Notes: generated by a model not told the origin, from the sequence alone. Numbered from the stretch's first letter, positions 35,837 to 44,401 are shown. The stretch is 64,000 nt of DNA from Ferruginibacter sp. (GCF_028288465.1 NZ_JAQBNR010000022.1:233525-297524), one strand, 5' to 3'. Made by a program: numbers and translations.

Positions 35837-36919
35837 ATGAGGCTTATTTTTTTTCTTTCCTTCGCTGCAACGCTGATAACATCCTGTAAAGACCGAACCG
35901 AAAAAACAAGTCCTGTTGTTCAGAATATCACGGAGTCGGTCTATGCCTCCGGTATCATAAAAACAAAAAATCAATACCAGGTTTTTTCAACCGTTAATGG
36001 TTTAATTAAAAAGATACTGGTAACCGAAGGAGACATGGTAAAAAAAGGCGACCCACTAATGATCGTACAGAACGAAACCGCCCGGCTGAATATTGACAAT
36101 GCCAAACTGGCTGCAGATTACGCCTCGGTAAGCGCCAACCAGGATAAACTGGATGAGCTGAAACTGAATACAGAACTGGCAAAAAACAAGCTGGACAATG
36201 ATGAACTGCAGCTTCAGAGACAACGCAATTTGTGGAGCCAGGGTATTGGCACAAAAAACGAACTGGAACAACGGGAGCTTGCTTTTAAGACTTCAGGAAA
36301 CAATTACGAAGCCGCTGTTTTACGATTGAATGAGTTGAAAAAACAACTGAATTTTGCTGCGCAGCAGTCGCAAAAAAACTTACAGATCAGCAACAGTATA
36401 GCCGGCGATTTTATCATTAAAAGTGAAATCAGCGGCAAGGTGTACAATGTTTTAAAAGAAACGGGTGAAACAGTAAATATTCAAAGCCCGGTTGCGATTA
36501 TTGGTGACGCGGATAATTTTTTACTGGAACTGCAGGTAGATGAATATGATATTGCAAAAATAAGATTGGGTCAAAAAACGATGGTAAAACTGGATAGTTA
36601 CAAAGGGCAGATTTTTGAAGCCACTATTTCAAAAATAAACCCGATCATGAACGACCGGTCCAAATCGTTTACAGTTGAAGCCACATTTGTAACAAAGCCC
36701 GCCACACTTTTTCCCAACCTCACCACCGAGTCAAACATCATCATTCAAACCAAAGAACAGGCATTATTGATACCGCGTACTTATTTACTGGATGATGACC
36801 ATGTGCTGATGCAAAGCAAGGAAAAAAGAAAAATTACCACCGGGCTTAAGGACTATCAGCAGGTAGAAATTGTAAGCGGACTTACTGCCAACGACGTTAT
36901 TCTTAAGCCGGCAAAATGA
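35837..36919 (+). CDS. HlyD-type membrane fusion lipoprotein
   Basis: 360 residues with a lipoprotein signal (MRLIFFLSFAATLITSC). Biotinyl-lipoyl-like motifs (KKILVTEGDMVKKGDPLMIV, GKVYNVLKETGETVNI) flank a coiled-coil hairpin at about 90-185. A beta-barrel domain follows (LLELQVDEYDIAKIRLGQ). It is the periplasmic adaptor of the MacB-like ABC system formed with the next two genes, overlapping the permease by 4 bases. Confidence 0.9.
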   Translation: MRLIFFLSFAATLITSCKDRTEKTSPVVQNITESVYASGIIKTKNQYQVFSTVNGLIKKILVTEGDMVKKGDPLMIVQNETARLNIDNAKLAADYASVSANQDKLDELKLNTELAKNKLDNDELQLQRQRNLWSQGIGTKNELEQRELAFKTSGNNYEAAVLRLNELKKQLNFAAQQSQKNLQISNSIAGDFIIKSEISGKVYNVLKETGETVNIQSPVAIIGDADNFLLELQVDEYDIAKIRLGQKTMVKLDSYKGQIFEATISKINPIMNDRSKSFTVEATFVTKPATLFPNLTTESNIIIQTKEQALLIPRTYLLDDDHVLMQSKEKRKITTGLKDYQQVEIVSGLTANDVILKPAK

Positions 36920-38175
36920 AGTACAAATTAATTTTCAGCATTGCCAAATCCTTACTGCTTGCCAGGTGGAAACAAACGCTGGTAGCGGCCGTAGGTGTCA
37001 CTTTCAGTATCACCATGTTTATCACCTTGCTAAGTTTTATGACAGGGCTTAATAAGCTGCTGGATGGATTAATTTTAAACAGAACACCACACGTACGGCT
37101 GTACAACGATATCAAGCCAAGCAAGGATCAGCCGGTTAATTCGGCTGTTGCATACAAAGACTATCACAACTTTATAAGTTCTATAAAATCAAGCAGCAGC
37201 CGGCAGGAAATTTACAACAGTACTACAATAATAGAAAGCCTTCAGCGTGACAAACGGGTAGTTGGCATTGCACCCAAAATATTTGCACAGGTATTTTTTA
37301 ATGCCGGCACAATTGATATAACCGGATCTGTCAATGGCATTGATGTGGAGGCAGAAAGCAATTTTTTTCACTTCAATGATTACATTGTTGATGGCAGGGG
37401 AACGGATATAAAAAATGTAGCCAACAGCATTGTACTGGGAAAAGGCCTTGCAACAAAATTGCTCGCCAATATAGACGATGTGATACAGGTAACAACAGCT
37501 AAAGGCGAAATTTTTCAACTGAAAGTGGTGGGCCTCTATCAATCTGGTATTTCAGAATATGATAAATCCGTGGCCTTTGCAAGCATCACTACTGCTCAAA
37601 AGCTATTGGGCAAACCGGCCAGTTATATTACCGATATACAGATAAAAATAACCGACCTTAACCAGGCGCCAAAAGTGGCAAAAGAATATGCCGGATTATA
37701 TGGATGCGATGCAGAAGATATACAAACTGCCAACTCACAGTTTGAGACTGGCAGCTTTATCCGGACACTCATTTCCTATGCTGTGGGTATAACGTTGCTC
37801 ATTGTCGCAGGTTTTGGCATTTACAATATTTTAAACATGATGATCTATGAAAAAATGGATTCCATCGCCATTTTAAAAGCCACCGGATTTTCAGGCAGCG
37901 ATGTTAAAAAAATATTCATGGTAATTGCGCTCACCATTGGCTTTTTTGGCGGATTGGCGGGATTACTGTTTGGCTTTCTGTTATCATCCGGCATAGGCAG
38001 GATACCATTTAATATGACGGCATTACCCACCGTTACCACCTACCCCATCAATTACAGCCTGGTATATTATTCCATCGGTTTTTCTTTTTCATTGATCACC
38101 ACTTACCTGGCCGGCTATTTTCCTTCAAGAAAAGCCAGCAAAATAGATCCCGTAATCATCATCAGAGGCAAATAA
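36916..38175 (+). CDS. ABC transporter permease, MacB/FtsX (LolE-like) family
   Basis: 419 residues: an N-terminal helix (about 20-45), a large periplasmic MacB-PCD domain (about 50-265) and three C-terminal FtsX helices (about 280-410). GFGIYNILNMMIYEKMDSIA and LKATGFSGSDVKKIF are the FtsX coupling segment. Part of an adaptor-permease-ATPase tripartite efflux or lipoprotein-release type system; cargo unknown. Confidence 0.92.
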   Translation: MKYKLIFSIAKSLLLARWKQTLVAAVGVTFSITMFITLLSFMTGLNKLLDGLILNRTPHVRLYNDIKPSKDQPVNSAVAYKDYHNFISSIKSSSSRQEIYNSTTIIESLQRDKRVVGIAPKIFAQVFFNAGTIDITGSVNGIDVEAESNFFHFNDYIVDGRGTDIKNVANSIVLGKGLATKLLANIDDVIQVTTAKGEIFQLKVVGLYQSGISEYDKSVAFASITTAQKLLGKPASYITDIQIKITDLNQAPKVAKEYAGLYGCDAEDIQTANSQFETGSFIRTLISYAVGITLLIVAGFGIYNILNMMIYEKMDSIAILKATGFSGSDVKKIFMVIALTIGFFGGLAGLLFGFLLSSGIGRIPFNMTALPTVTTYPINYSLVYYSIGFSFSLITTYLAGYFPSRKASKIDPVIIIRGK

Positions 38176-38177
38176 TT

Positions 38178-38855
38178 ATGAGCGAAATAATACTGCAGGC
38201 TAAAAACATCAACAAATATTTTCACGACCCTGTAACGGTTAAAGTTCTGAATAATATTACATTCTCTGTCAACAAGGGAGAGTTTGTTTCTGTAACCGGT
38301 AAATCGGGCTGCGGCAAAAGCACGCTGCTGTATATTTTAAGTACCATGGATACGGACTACGAAGGGGAATTACTGATTGACAATGAAACAATGACTCATA
38401 AAAAAGAAAAACAGCTGGCGCTCGTAAGAAATCAGAAAATAGGTTTTGTGTTTCAGTTTCATTATTTACTGAATGAATTTTCTGTGCTGAAGAATGTAAT
38501 GCTGCCCGGGCTTAAATTAAATAAATTTTCAGAAGCAGAAGTGGAGCACCGTGCCATGGAACGCCTGAAAATGCTGGGCATCCAGCAGCTGGCTAACAAA
38601 AATGCCAACCAGGTTTCCGGTGGGGAGAAACAGAGGGTAGCCATTGCCCGGGCTCTTATAAATGATCCTTTGATTATAATGGGAGATGAGCCAACCGGCA
38701 ATCTTGATAAAAAAAACAGCGAAATAGTCTTCAATATTTTCCAGGAGCTGGCAACAGAATTTAAGCAAACGCTGTTGATTGTAACGCATGATGAAGGTTT
38801 TGCAGAAAGGACAAACCGTATTATTCATATGGAAGACGGCAATATTGTTACTTAA
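38178..38855 (+). CDS. ABC transporter ATP-binding protein, MacB/LolD family
   Basis: 225 residues with Walker [13 protein letters not shown]-loop [14 protein letters not shown], signature [15 protein letters not shown], Walker [14 protein letters not shown] and switch His VTHDEGFA. It energises the preceding permease; the start is 3 bases after the permease stop. The operon ends here, and the three sRNA-like repeats follow. Confidence 0.95.
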   Translation: MSEIILQAKNINKYFHDPVTVKVLNNITFSVNKGEFVSVTGKSGCGKSTLLYILSTMDTDYEGELLIDNETMTHKKEKQLALVRNQKIGFVFQFHYLLNEFSVLKNVMLPGLKLNKFSEAEVEHRAMERLKMLGIQQLANKNANQVSGGEKQRVAIARALINDPLIIMGDEPTGNLDKKNSEIVFNIFQELATEFKQTLLIVTHDEGFAERTNRIIHMEDGNIVT

Positions 38856-38913
38856 CCACCAAGCCCTTTAAAAAGAAAAATAGCATCAGGCGACGTCAGT
38901 AAGAGACGCTACC

Positions 38914-38976
38914 TGTAAATAAGGGGACCGGATAGAAATCCGGTCCCGTACTAAAATCCAATATCCTATGAAAAAC
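38914..38976 (-). ncRNA. Candidate sibling small RNA, unit 1
   Basis: Read on the minus strand. A site pair TAACAATCGTCA / TGATTGAAAACA (39013-39046, 22-bp step) is followed 23 bases on by TATTTTTA (38989 to 38982). A start near 38976 would give about 30 unpaired bases and a perfect 10-bp hairpin (38924-38947; GGGACCGGAT, loop TTCT, ATCCGGTCCC) then CTTATTTA. Ends are estimates. No open reading frame of note on the minus strand. Confidence 0.6.
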
Positions 38977-39079
38977 CAGTATAAAAATAACATGAAGACT
39001 ATAAAATAAAAATAACAATCGTCAACTCTTACACTGATTGAAAACAGTACTTTACTTGCTTTTAAAAAAACCCAGGGCG

Positions 39080-39139
39080 CATAAAGAAGGCCGGATAGAA
39101 ATCCGGCCCGTAATTATCTAAATATACCTAATGAGAAAC
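39080..39139 (-). ncRNA. Candidate sibling small RNA, unit 2
   Basis: Same layout on the minus strand: dyads TAACTGCTATCA (39176-39187) and TGATTGAAAGCA (39198-39209) at 22 bp, -7 element TATTTTTA (39152 to 39145), then a hairpin at 39089-39108 (GGCCGGAT, loop TTCT, ATCCGGCC) and TTCTTTAT. The A-U pair of unit 1 is replaced by a G-C pair here, a compensated change. Confidence 0.6.
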
Positions 39140-39251
39140 CGGGATAAAAATAAAGGGAACAACATTGTAAAAAAATAACTGCTATCATAAATAATGCTGA
39201 TTGAAAGCAGCGTTAGCAGCCGGCTGCAACATTCAACAAATGATCTGAAGT

Positions 39252-39316
39252 GTTTAAAAACCAAGAGGCCGGATAGAAATCCAGCCCCGCATTAAAATTC
39301 AATACTCTTTGAAAAC
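39252..39316 (-). ncRNA. Candidate sibling small RNA, unit 3
   Basis: Same layout on the minus strand: CAATATCCGTCA (39353-39364) and TGATTTATGTCA (39375-39386) at 22 bp, -7 element TACTTTTA (39329 to 39322), hairpin at 39267-39286 followed by TCTTGGTTTTTAA. One stem change gives a C/A mismatch on the plus strand but a G-U wobble on the minus strand, which favours minus-strand RNA. Confidence 0.6.
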
Positions 39317-39430
39317 CATGGTAAAAGTAACTGCGTCAACGTTGTAAAAAAACAATATCCGTCATGCTATTATGTGATTTATGTCAGGTGTATGAAATGT
39401 AGCCGGCGGGTGTTTGCTTTTGGAAAAGGA

Positions 39431-39495
39431 TGCGCAGGGTCAACTCCGTGGCTGATTAATATCATGAATAGTAATCAATAGTTTCGGCAATTTAG
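39431..39495 (+). promoter_or_regulatory. CRP/FNR-like promoter of the histidine kinase gene
   Basis: TGCGCAGGGTCA (39431-39442) and TGATTAATATCA (39453-39464) are 22 bp apart. CAATTTAG (39488-39495), a weak -7 match, is at the 23-base spacing. The kinase starts at 39514. This suggests autoregulation if the downstream regulator binds here. Confidence 0.55.
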
Positions 39496-39513
39496 TAGAT
39501 TCTAAAGATTGTT

Positions 39514-41172
39514 ATGCCTGTAGTATCCGGAAAGAATATCAGAAAGATAACTCATTTGGACGCTTTTGAAAAAAACGCAGGCGTAGGCATTGTGATTACT
39601 GACAGCGAAGGTACAATTGCATCAATCAACCCGGTTGCACTTAAAGCATTTGGCTTCGCTAAAAAAGAACTCCTGGGCAAACCTGTTAATTTGATAATGC
39701 CCCATAAGCCTGATCAGATCATACTGCATTCAACAGAAGCCGGCCGGCTAAAAAGAACAAGACTGCCTGCAGTTGCCGGACTTAACATGGTTGCAAAAAG
39801 AAAAGATGGATCCGGATTTTTTCTGGAAGTGGCTTTAAGTATTTACAATGTCAACGGCGAAAAATACGTAATCAGTATTCTCAACAGTATCAGTGCCGGT
39901 AAAAAAACAGCAATCGCCTCCGGCTTCTTAAAAGATGCACTGGAACAGCTGGTGGAAAAGCGCACCCATGACTTAAAAGCTACACTACACCGGCTGGAAA
40001 TAATCAATACCGAACTGGAAGAAGCTGCTGCCTTTCAAAAAGCAGTACTTAACAATGCAGGCGCTATGATTATTGCTACCAATAAAAAGGGTATTATAAA
40101 ATTGTTTAACCCCGAGGCAGAGCTTAACACCGGGTACACCAACGCGGAAGTGATAGATAAAAAACAACCCGTACTTTTTCATGTCAAACAAGAAATACAA
40201 CAAAGGCGGGCTGAATTATTACAAGAATTTGGCACTGTAATAAACGATGACTTCAGGGTACTGGTAGAAAAAGCAACCAGGAATATGCACGCCGAAGAAC
40301 AATATACTTTCGTAAGGAAAGATGGCTCCACATTTCCAGTTATGTTAACCATTACTGCCATGAAAGACAGGGCTGGAAGTATTACCGGCTTTATGGGAAT
40401 TGCCGTTGACATCTCTGAAAGAAAACAGGCTGAGGAAAATTTAATAGCAGCTTTAAAAAAAGAAAAAGAACTGAATGAACTTAAGTCAGACTTTATATCA
40501 ATGGCGTCGCATGAATTTCGTACGCCACTCAGCGCTATTACATCTTCTGCCTACCTTATACAAAATTATACCAGCACAGCAGACCAGCCAAAACGGGAAA
40601 AGCACCTCAGCCGCATTTCTTCAGCCGTTGATATGCTGAATAATATTTTAAACGATTTTCTGAATGCAGGAAAAATTGAAGCGGGAAAGGTGCCGGTACA
40701 TTTTACCCAATTTGATATTAAGCAATTCCTGATGAGTACGATAGCGGAACTGAAAAACAACCTGAATCAACATCAAAGAATTTATTATATTCATAAAGGA
40801 GACAAAAACGTATTTTTAGATTCATCGCTACTTAAGCACATAATTATTAACTTAGTATCCAATGCTCACAAATTTTCAGGTAGTGAGTGTCCGATAGAAA
40901 TTAAAACCATTCACCTTCAACAAACGATTTCGCTTTCAGTAAAAGATCATGGCATTGGCATTTCTAAAGAAGACCAGCAACATATAACTGAACTTTTCTT
41001 TCGCGGAACCAATGCACGCAATATACAGGGAACGGGCCTCGGTCTGCATATCGTTTCAAGGTATGCGGCACTAATGCATGGAAGTATGACGTGGAAGAGC
41101 AAGTTAGAAAAGGGAGCGGAATTTATTATCACTTTTAAAAAACAGGAAGAAAATAATATAAAAATGGCGTGA
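39514..41172 (+). CDS. PAS-PAS hybrid-less sensor histidine kinase
   Basis: 552 residues, soluble, no membrane helix. PAS 1 is at about 15-130 (EKNAGVGIVITDSEGTIASI). A coiled-coil linker follows, then PAS 2 with PAC at about 165-305. HisKA is at about 320-385 (MASHEFRTPLSAITSSAYLI, phospho-His). HATPase_c spans about 430-545 (LVSNAHKF N box, DHGIGISKED, GTGLGLHIV). The signal is not evident: no haem-binding Cys/His cluster is obvious. It is followed 96 bases later by the receiver-CRP regulator, its likely partner. Confidence 0.9.
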   Translation: MPVVSGKNIRKITHLDAFEKNAGVGIVITDSEGTIASINPVALKAFGFAKKELLGKPVNLIMPHKPDQIILHSTEAGRLKRTRLPAVAGLNMVAKRKDGSGFFLEVALSIYNVNGEKYVISILNSISAGKKTAIASGFLKDALEQLVEKRTHDLKATLHRLEIINTELEEAAAFQKAVLNNAGAMIIATNKKGIIKLFNPEAELNTGYTNAEVIDKKQPVLFHVKQEIQQRRAELLQEFGTVINDDFRVLVEKATRNMHAEEQYTFVRKDGSTFPVMLTITAMKDRAGSITGFMGIAVDISERKQAEENLIAALKKEKELNELKSDFISMASHEFRTPLSAITSSAYLIQNYTSTADQPKREKHLSRISSAVDMLNNILNDFLNAGKIEAGKVPVHFTQFDIKQFLMSTIAELKNNLNQHQRIYYIHKGDKNVFLDSSLLKHIIINLVSNAHKFSGSECPIEIKTIHLQQTISLSVKDHGIGISKEDQQHITELFFRGTNARNIQGTGLGLHIVSRYAALMHGSMTWKSKLEKGAEFIITFKKQEENNIKMA

Positions 41173-41174
41173 TA

Positions 41175-41207
41175 ACAGCCAGTAAAATGTGGATCAGTTC
41201 TGGCTGT
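41175..41207 (+). terminator. Hairpin between kinase and regulator genes
   Basis: ACAGCCAG (41175-41182) pairs with CTGGCTGT (41200-41207) across 17 bases. Only a weak T-stretch follows (CAAAATTGTTT), so it may be an attenuator that lets part of the transcript reach the regulator gene. Confidence 0.45.
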
Positions 41208-41274
41208 CAAAATTGTTTGATTTCTTATACATTTTTAAAGCCATTACAACTTACAAAGAATTAAAAATATGGTT

Positions 41275-42333
41275 ATGAAAAAAATACTGTTAATAGAAGA
41301 CAACGCAGATATTAGAAATAATACTGCCGAAATTCTGGAGCTTTCCAACTATAAAGTTACCACGGCCGAGAACGGAAAAATCGGGCTGGAAAAAGCAATG
41401 GCTGAAACTCCGGATCTGATTATATGCGATATTATGATGCCCGTACTGGATGGCTATGGTGTACTGCATGCCATTCATAAAAACGAAGTGATGAAAAATA
41501 TTCCATTCATTTTTTTAACAGCAAAATCAGAGCGAAACGACTTCAGAAAAGGAATGGAGTTAGGTGCCGATGATTATATAACCAAGCCTTTCAGCGGTAC
41601 TGAGTTACTGAACTCAGTTGACAGCCGTTTAAGAAAACTGGATCTTTTGAAAAGGGAATTTTCACCCGGCCTGGAAGGATTAGAAGACCTGATGAAACTA
41701 AGTTCCGGAAAAAATATGTTACAGGCGTTGGCTGAAGACCGCTCCTATAACAATTACAAAAAGAAGCAAACTGTCTATTCAGAAGGGAACCATCCAAACA
41801 GGTTATACTATGTTGTGAAAGGTAAAGTAAAAGTGTTCAAGCGCAATGAAGAAGGGAAAGAACTGGTTACAGATTTATTTAGTACAGGCGATTTTTTAGG
41901 CTATGTTGCACTGCTGGAGGGCACGGTGTATAAAGACACCGCTGTAGCAATGGAAGATTCACAACTGGCGCCCATTCCAAAAGAAGATTTTGAAGAATTG
42001 ATTCACAACAATAAAGAAGTAGCTCAGCAGTTCATCCGCTTACTGGCCAATAATATTTCAACAAAAGAAAAACAACTGCTGGGGCTTGCATACAATTCCC
42101 TGCGAAAAAAAGTAGCGGAAGCTTTACTGACACTGCAAAAAAAATACAGCCAGGCAAGCGATAAATCATTTGTGATAAATATTAACCGGGAAAGCCTTGC
42201 CAGCATTGCCGGTACCGCAACCGAATCGCTTATCCGAACACTGAGTGATTTCAGAAGTGAAAAACTGATTGATATTAAAGAAGGTCATATCAGCATTATC
42301 AATGAAAAAAAGCTACAGTCCCTGGTGAATTAG
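41275..42333 (+). CDS. Receiver-CRP/FNR fusion transcriptional regulator
   Basis: 352 residues from MKKILLIEDN (41275; ATG 41269 is two codons upstream). Receiver domain at about 1-122 (IEDNAD, phospho-acceptor in IICDIMMPVLDGYG, FLTAKSE, DDYITKPF). Cyclic-nucleotide-binding-type beta-roll at about 155-255 (VVKGKVKVFKR, LFSTGDFLGYVALLEG). HTH_CRP at about 285-335 (NRESLASIAGTATESLIRTL). The cNMP pocket arginine pattern is not evident, and there are no Fe-S cysteines. Recognition helix keeps E..xxxR of CRP/FNR, fitting a TGA half-site. Likely partner of the kinase and controller of the TGA-N6-TCA regulon (inference). Confidence 0.92.
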   Translation: MKKILLIEDNADIRNNTAEILELSNYKVTTAENGKIGLEKAMAETPDLIICDIMMPVLDGYGVLHAIHKNEVMKNIPFIFLTAKSERNDFRKGMELGADDYITKPFSGTELLNSVDSRLRKLDLLKREFSPGLEGLEDLMKLSSGKNMLQALAEDRSYNNYKKKQTVYSEGNHPNRLYYVVKGKVKVFKRNEEGKELVTDLFSTGDFLGYVALLEGTVYKDTAVAMEDSQLAPIPKEDFEELIHNNKEVAQQFIRLLANNISTKEKQLLGLAYNSLRKKVAEALLTLQKKYSQASDKSFVININRESLASIAGTATESLIRTLSDFRSEKLIDIKEGHISIINEKKLQSLVN

Positions 42334-42371
42334 AAAAAATACCGCCATTGCACAGGTGGAAAATTACTTTT

Positions 42372-42761
42372 TCAGCTGTTACTTATAGTTGATATTTGTG
42401 TCAGATAGGTATTGAACTCAATTTTTAATTTATTAAACTGAAACTCGGCGAGCGCTATATCCTCACGGAGCCGTTGTAGCCGGTTATTAATTTCAGCTAT
42501 CAATTTTCCATTACTTGTCTCGCCTTCGGCATAAAGCTTTTCAATATGGGCAATATCATTCCGCAGTATACTGATCATTTCATCTTCCACTATAAAACGG
42601 CTTTGAAAATTTTCAACATCGTCAAGCAAACTTCTGTCGGGATTATCTTTCAGAATTTCTGCAATTCTATTTTTTAGATAAATATTTTCATCCATCATAA
42701 AGCCGAGTAAACGTTTCCACGTATCCTGCTCAAATTGTACCTGTTTAAATTTATCTGTCAT
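42372..42761 (-). CDS. Hypothetical coiled-coil protein
   Basis: 129 residues, almost wholly alpha-helical with long heptad-like stretches (EIINRLQRLREDIALAEFQF-like region near 90-115). No motif recognised. It lies 173 bases downstream of the DUF892 gene on the same strand and could share its transcript. Soluble; no signal peptide. Similar small helical proteins beside ferritin-like stress proteins occur in Bacteroidota (impression only). Confidence 0.65.
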   Translation of the reverse strand: MTDKFKQVQFEQDTWKRLLGFMMDENIYLKNRIAEILKDNPDRSLLDDVENFQSRFIVEDEMISILRNDIAHIEKLYAEGETSNGKLIAEINNRLQRLREDIALAEFQFNKLKIEFNTYLTQISTISNS

Positions 42762-42934
42762 TTTTTTACCGGTTTAATTATTTACTTAAAAAATGCTTAA
42801 ACTGGTTTTACACCTCCATCAGCAATTTACCTAAAGCCGTGGGTTTTAATAAACCTGTGCTGCTGTATGCCTAAAGTATATCGGATCAATTGCAAATACT
42901 ACAACTGTTTACTGTACTAACCGCAACATTTCAT

Positions 42935-43459
42935 TTACTGGTGCAACACCCCCGGCATTTTTGCACTGGTATTTATTTCGTGTTCTGCCAGCTGCGACAG
43001 GCGGTCATCTATCTGCTTTTCATTTACTGCTGCTTCCCTGAAAAATACGGCGTGTTTTTCCAACTCAAGGGCATTTGCAAATGCAGCAGCAGTGCCGTAA
43101 GCACTTATTTTATAGTGATTGATTGCCTGTACGCATGCCAGCAAACACGCATCTTTTACTGTTGGGTCGGTGCAATTTTCAAGCTTCTCTTCCGCATCTG
43201 CAATAAAGGCTGGCATAACGCGGTTGGTAAGGCCTGCCGTAACTATTGCTTCTTCTTTATAAAATTCTTCCATCTTCTGTATGTGCTGCTGCACATAGTC
43301 AAAATACTTTTGCAAAACAGTTTTTAATTTAAGCGAGCCTGCGGTGTTGATCCAGTTATGTAAACTATTCTTGAGCACCGTTTCTGCAGTAATAAATTTA
43401 CGGGCATCGTAATCCATCAGGTGATGCAGGTTGTTGATGATAGCTATATTTTCTTTCAT
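42935..43459 (-). CDS. DUF892 (YciE-like) ferritin-like protein
   Basis: 174 residues forming a four-helix ferritin-like bundle. Segments typical of DUF892 are LHHLMDYDARKFITAETVLK, YFDYVQQHIQKMEEFY, ACVQAINHYKISAYGTAAAF and EKQIDDRLSQLAEHEIN. Glu/His residues in helices (QQHIQKMEEF, INHYKI) could bind di-iron. YciE-type proteins are stress-induced in enterobacteria; activity unknown. A regulon-type promoter lies directly upstream. Confidence 0.82.
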   Translation of the reverse strand: MKENIAIINNLHHLMDYDARKFITAETVLKNSLHNWINTAGSLKLKTVLQKYFDYVQQHIQKMEEFYKEEAIVTAGLTNRVMPAFIADAEEKLENCTDPTVKDACLLACVQAINHYKISAYGTAAAFANALELEKHAVFFREAAVNEKQIDDRLSQLAEHEINTSAKMPGVLHQ

Positions 43460-43480
43460 GTCAGACGTTTTTTATTACAA

Positions 43481-43545
43481 CAAAACTACCTGATAGCACA
43501 AGCCACAGAAATGACTGCTATCAATAAAAATATTGATTGTGCTCA
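43481..43545 (-). promoter_or_regulatory. Double CRP/FNR-like promoter of the DUF892 gene
   Basis: TGACTGCTATCA (43512-43523) and TGATTGTGCTCA (43534-43545), both complete, are 22 bp apart. On the minus strand TAGTTTTG (43488 to 43481), a perfect TAnnTTTG, follows the proximal dyad after 23 bases, and the start codon is 22 bases further. Confidence 0.8.
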
Positions 43546-43568
43546 GTGAAAAAAAGAACTACAAATAC

Positions 43569-43633
43569 TGACAACAATCACAATATAAGTTGACAACTGG
43601 CATTGTATTACCGGTCAAAAAAATATTCTTTTA
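43569..43633 (+). promoter_or_regulatory. Double CRP/FNR-like promoter of the proline-rich/PEBP operon
   Basis: TGACAACAATCA (43569-43580) and TGACAACTGGCA (43591-43602, one change) are 22 bp apart, and TTCTTTTA (43626-43633) follows after 23 bases. The first gene starts at 43723. Confidence 0.7.
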
Positions 43634-43722
43634 GGATATAATGATACCGGTTTTCAATAAAACTTGTACGCTATTTGTATGATAACCAACAACCATCGTT
43701 TAACCAATAAAAATAATTACAG

Positions 43723-43908
43723 ATGCCAATAAAAAGACAACCGGGTAAACCCATCGAAAATCCTCTGCCCGAAAAACGGCCGGAAATAGAGCCTGTTCAG
43801 GAACCCGGAGAATTGCCTGTTCCTGAAGAAGACCCTGATATCATCCCGGATGAAGATCCGTTTATAACACCACCATACGAAATTCCGCCACCTGCGGAAG
43901 GACCGTAA
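43723..43908 (+). CDS. Proline- and acid-rich small protein
   Basis: 61 residues, about one third proline, with many Glu/Asp (PEKRPEIEPVQEPGELPVPE, DPDIIPDEDPFITPPYEIPP). Surely disordered; no domain. It lies 16 bases before the PEBP gene and begins the operon behind the double-dyad promoter. Similar short proline-rich proteins with PITPEEEPDIIP-like text are widespread in Chitinophagaceae (from memory), function unknown. Confidence 0.7.
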   Translation: MPIKRQPGKPIENPLPEKRPEIEPVQEPGELPVPEEDPDIIPDEDPFITPPYEIPPPAEGP

Positions 43909-43924
43909 TAATAAAAACACCATC

Positions 43925-44401
43925 ATGATAAACAGCGAAGCAACCAAAGCGATCGATTATAAAATGCTTGCAATAAGCAGTCCCGCTTTTTTAAACGAAA
44001 CAATCATTCCGGCTCAGTATACCTGTGATGGCATCAATGTAAGCCCGCCGCTGAATATTGACCACATACCGGAAAAAGCAAAATGCCTGGCAATAATAAT
44101 GGATGATCCGGATGCTCCGCTGCGCACATGGGTACATTGGCTGGTATGGAATATCCCGGTAACGCATCACCTGAAAGAAAACCAAATTCATGGCATACAG
44201 GGATTGAATGATTTCCGTCAGGTTCACTATAGTGGCCCCTGCCCTCCCGCGGGTACACACCATTATTATTTTAAAGTGTATGCGCTGGATGCGCTGCTTG
44301 ATTTACCGCCTGCATCATCAAAGGTAGCACTGGAAAAATCCATGAGCGATCACATCATTGCTTTTGGCGAATTAACGGGCATTTATAAAAAAATAAAATG
44401 A
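43925..44401 (+). CDS. YbhB/YbcL-type PEBP-like protein
   Basis: 158 residues of the phosphatidylethanolamine-binding-protein family: SSPAFLNETIIPAQYTCDG-like start, LAIIMDDPDAPLRTWVHWLV with the DPDAP ligand motif, GPCPPAGTHHYYFKVYALDA. No signal peptide, so cytosolic. An alternative start is ATG 43964. The stop overlaps the start of the next membrane protein gene by 4 bases. Confidence 0.93.
   Translation: MINSEATKAIDYKMLAISSPAFLNETIIPAQYTCDGINVSPPLNIDHIPEKAKCLAIIMDDPDAPLRTWVHWLVWNIPVTHHLKENQIHGIQGLNDFRQVHYSGPCPPAGTHHYYFKVYALDALLDLPPASSKVALEKSMSDHIIAFGELTGIYKKIK

Larger units (their letters stand above)
38924..39390. repeat. Three tandem 165-178 bp repeats (hairpin plus site pair)
   Basis: Hairpin starts at 38924, 39089 and 39267 mark the units. 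Each continues rightward with a diverged ATGAAAAACC..TAAAAATAA-like segment and ends with a 22-bp-spaced dyad pair. Plus-strand reading gives only 12-14 codon frames (MKNQYKNN..., MRNRDKNK...), not held in frame in unit 3, so protein coding is unlikely. Confidence 0.85.

Noticed and set aside
38969..39173. Short plus-strand peptides (MKNQYKNN..., MRNRDKNK...) in the tandem repeats
   Set aside because: Only 12-14 codons, and unit 3 has lost one base and the ATG, while promoter and hairpin on the minus strand are kept.
38856..39513. CRISPR-like array (three spaced palindromes)
   Set aside because: Only three units with 165-178 bp spacing, and the spacers are related to each other; no cas genes.
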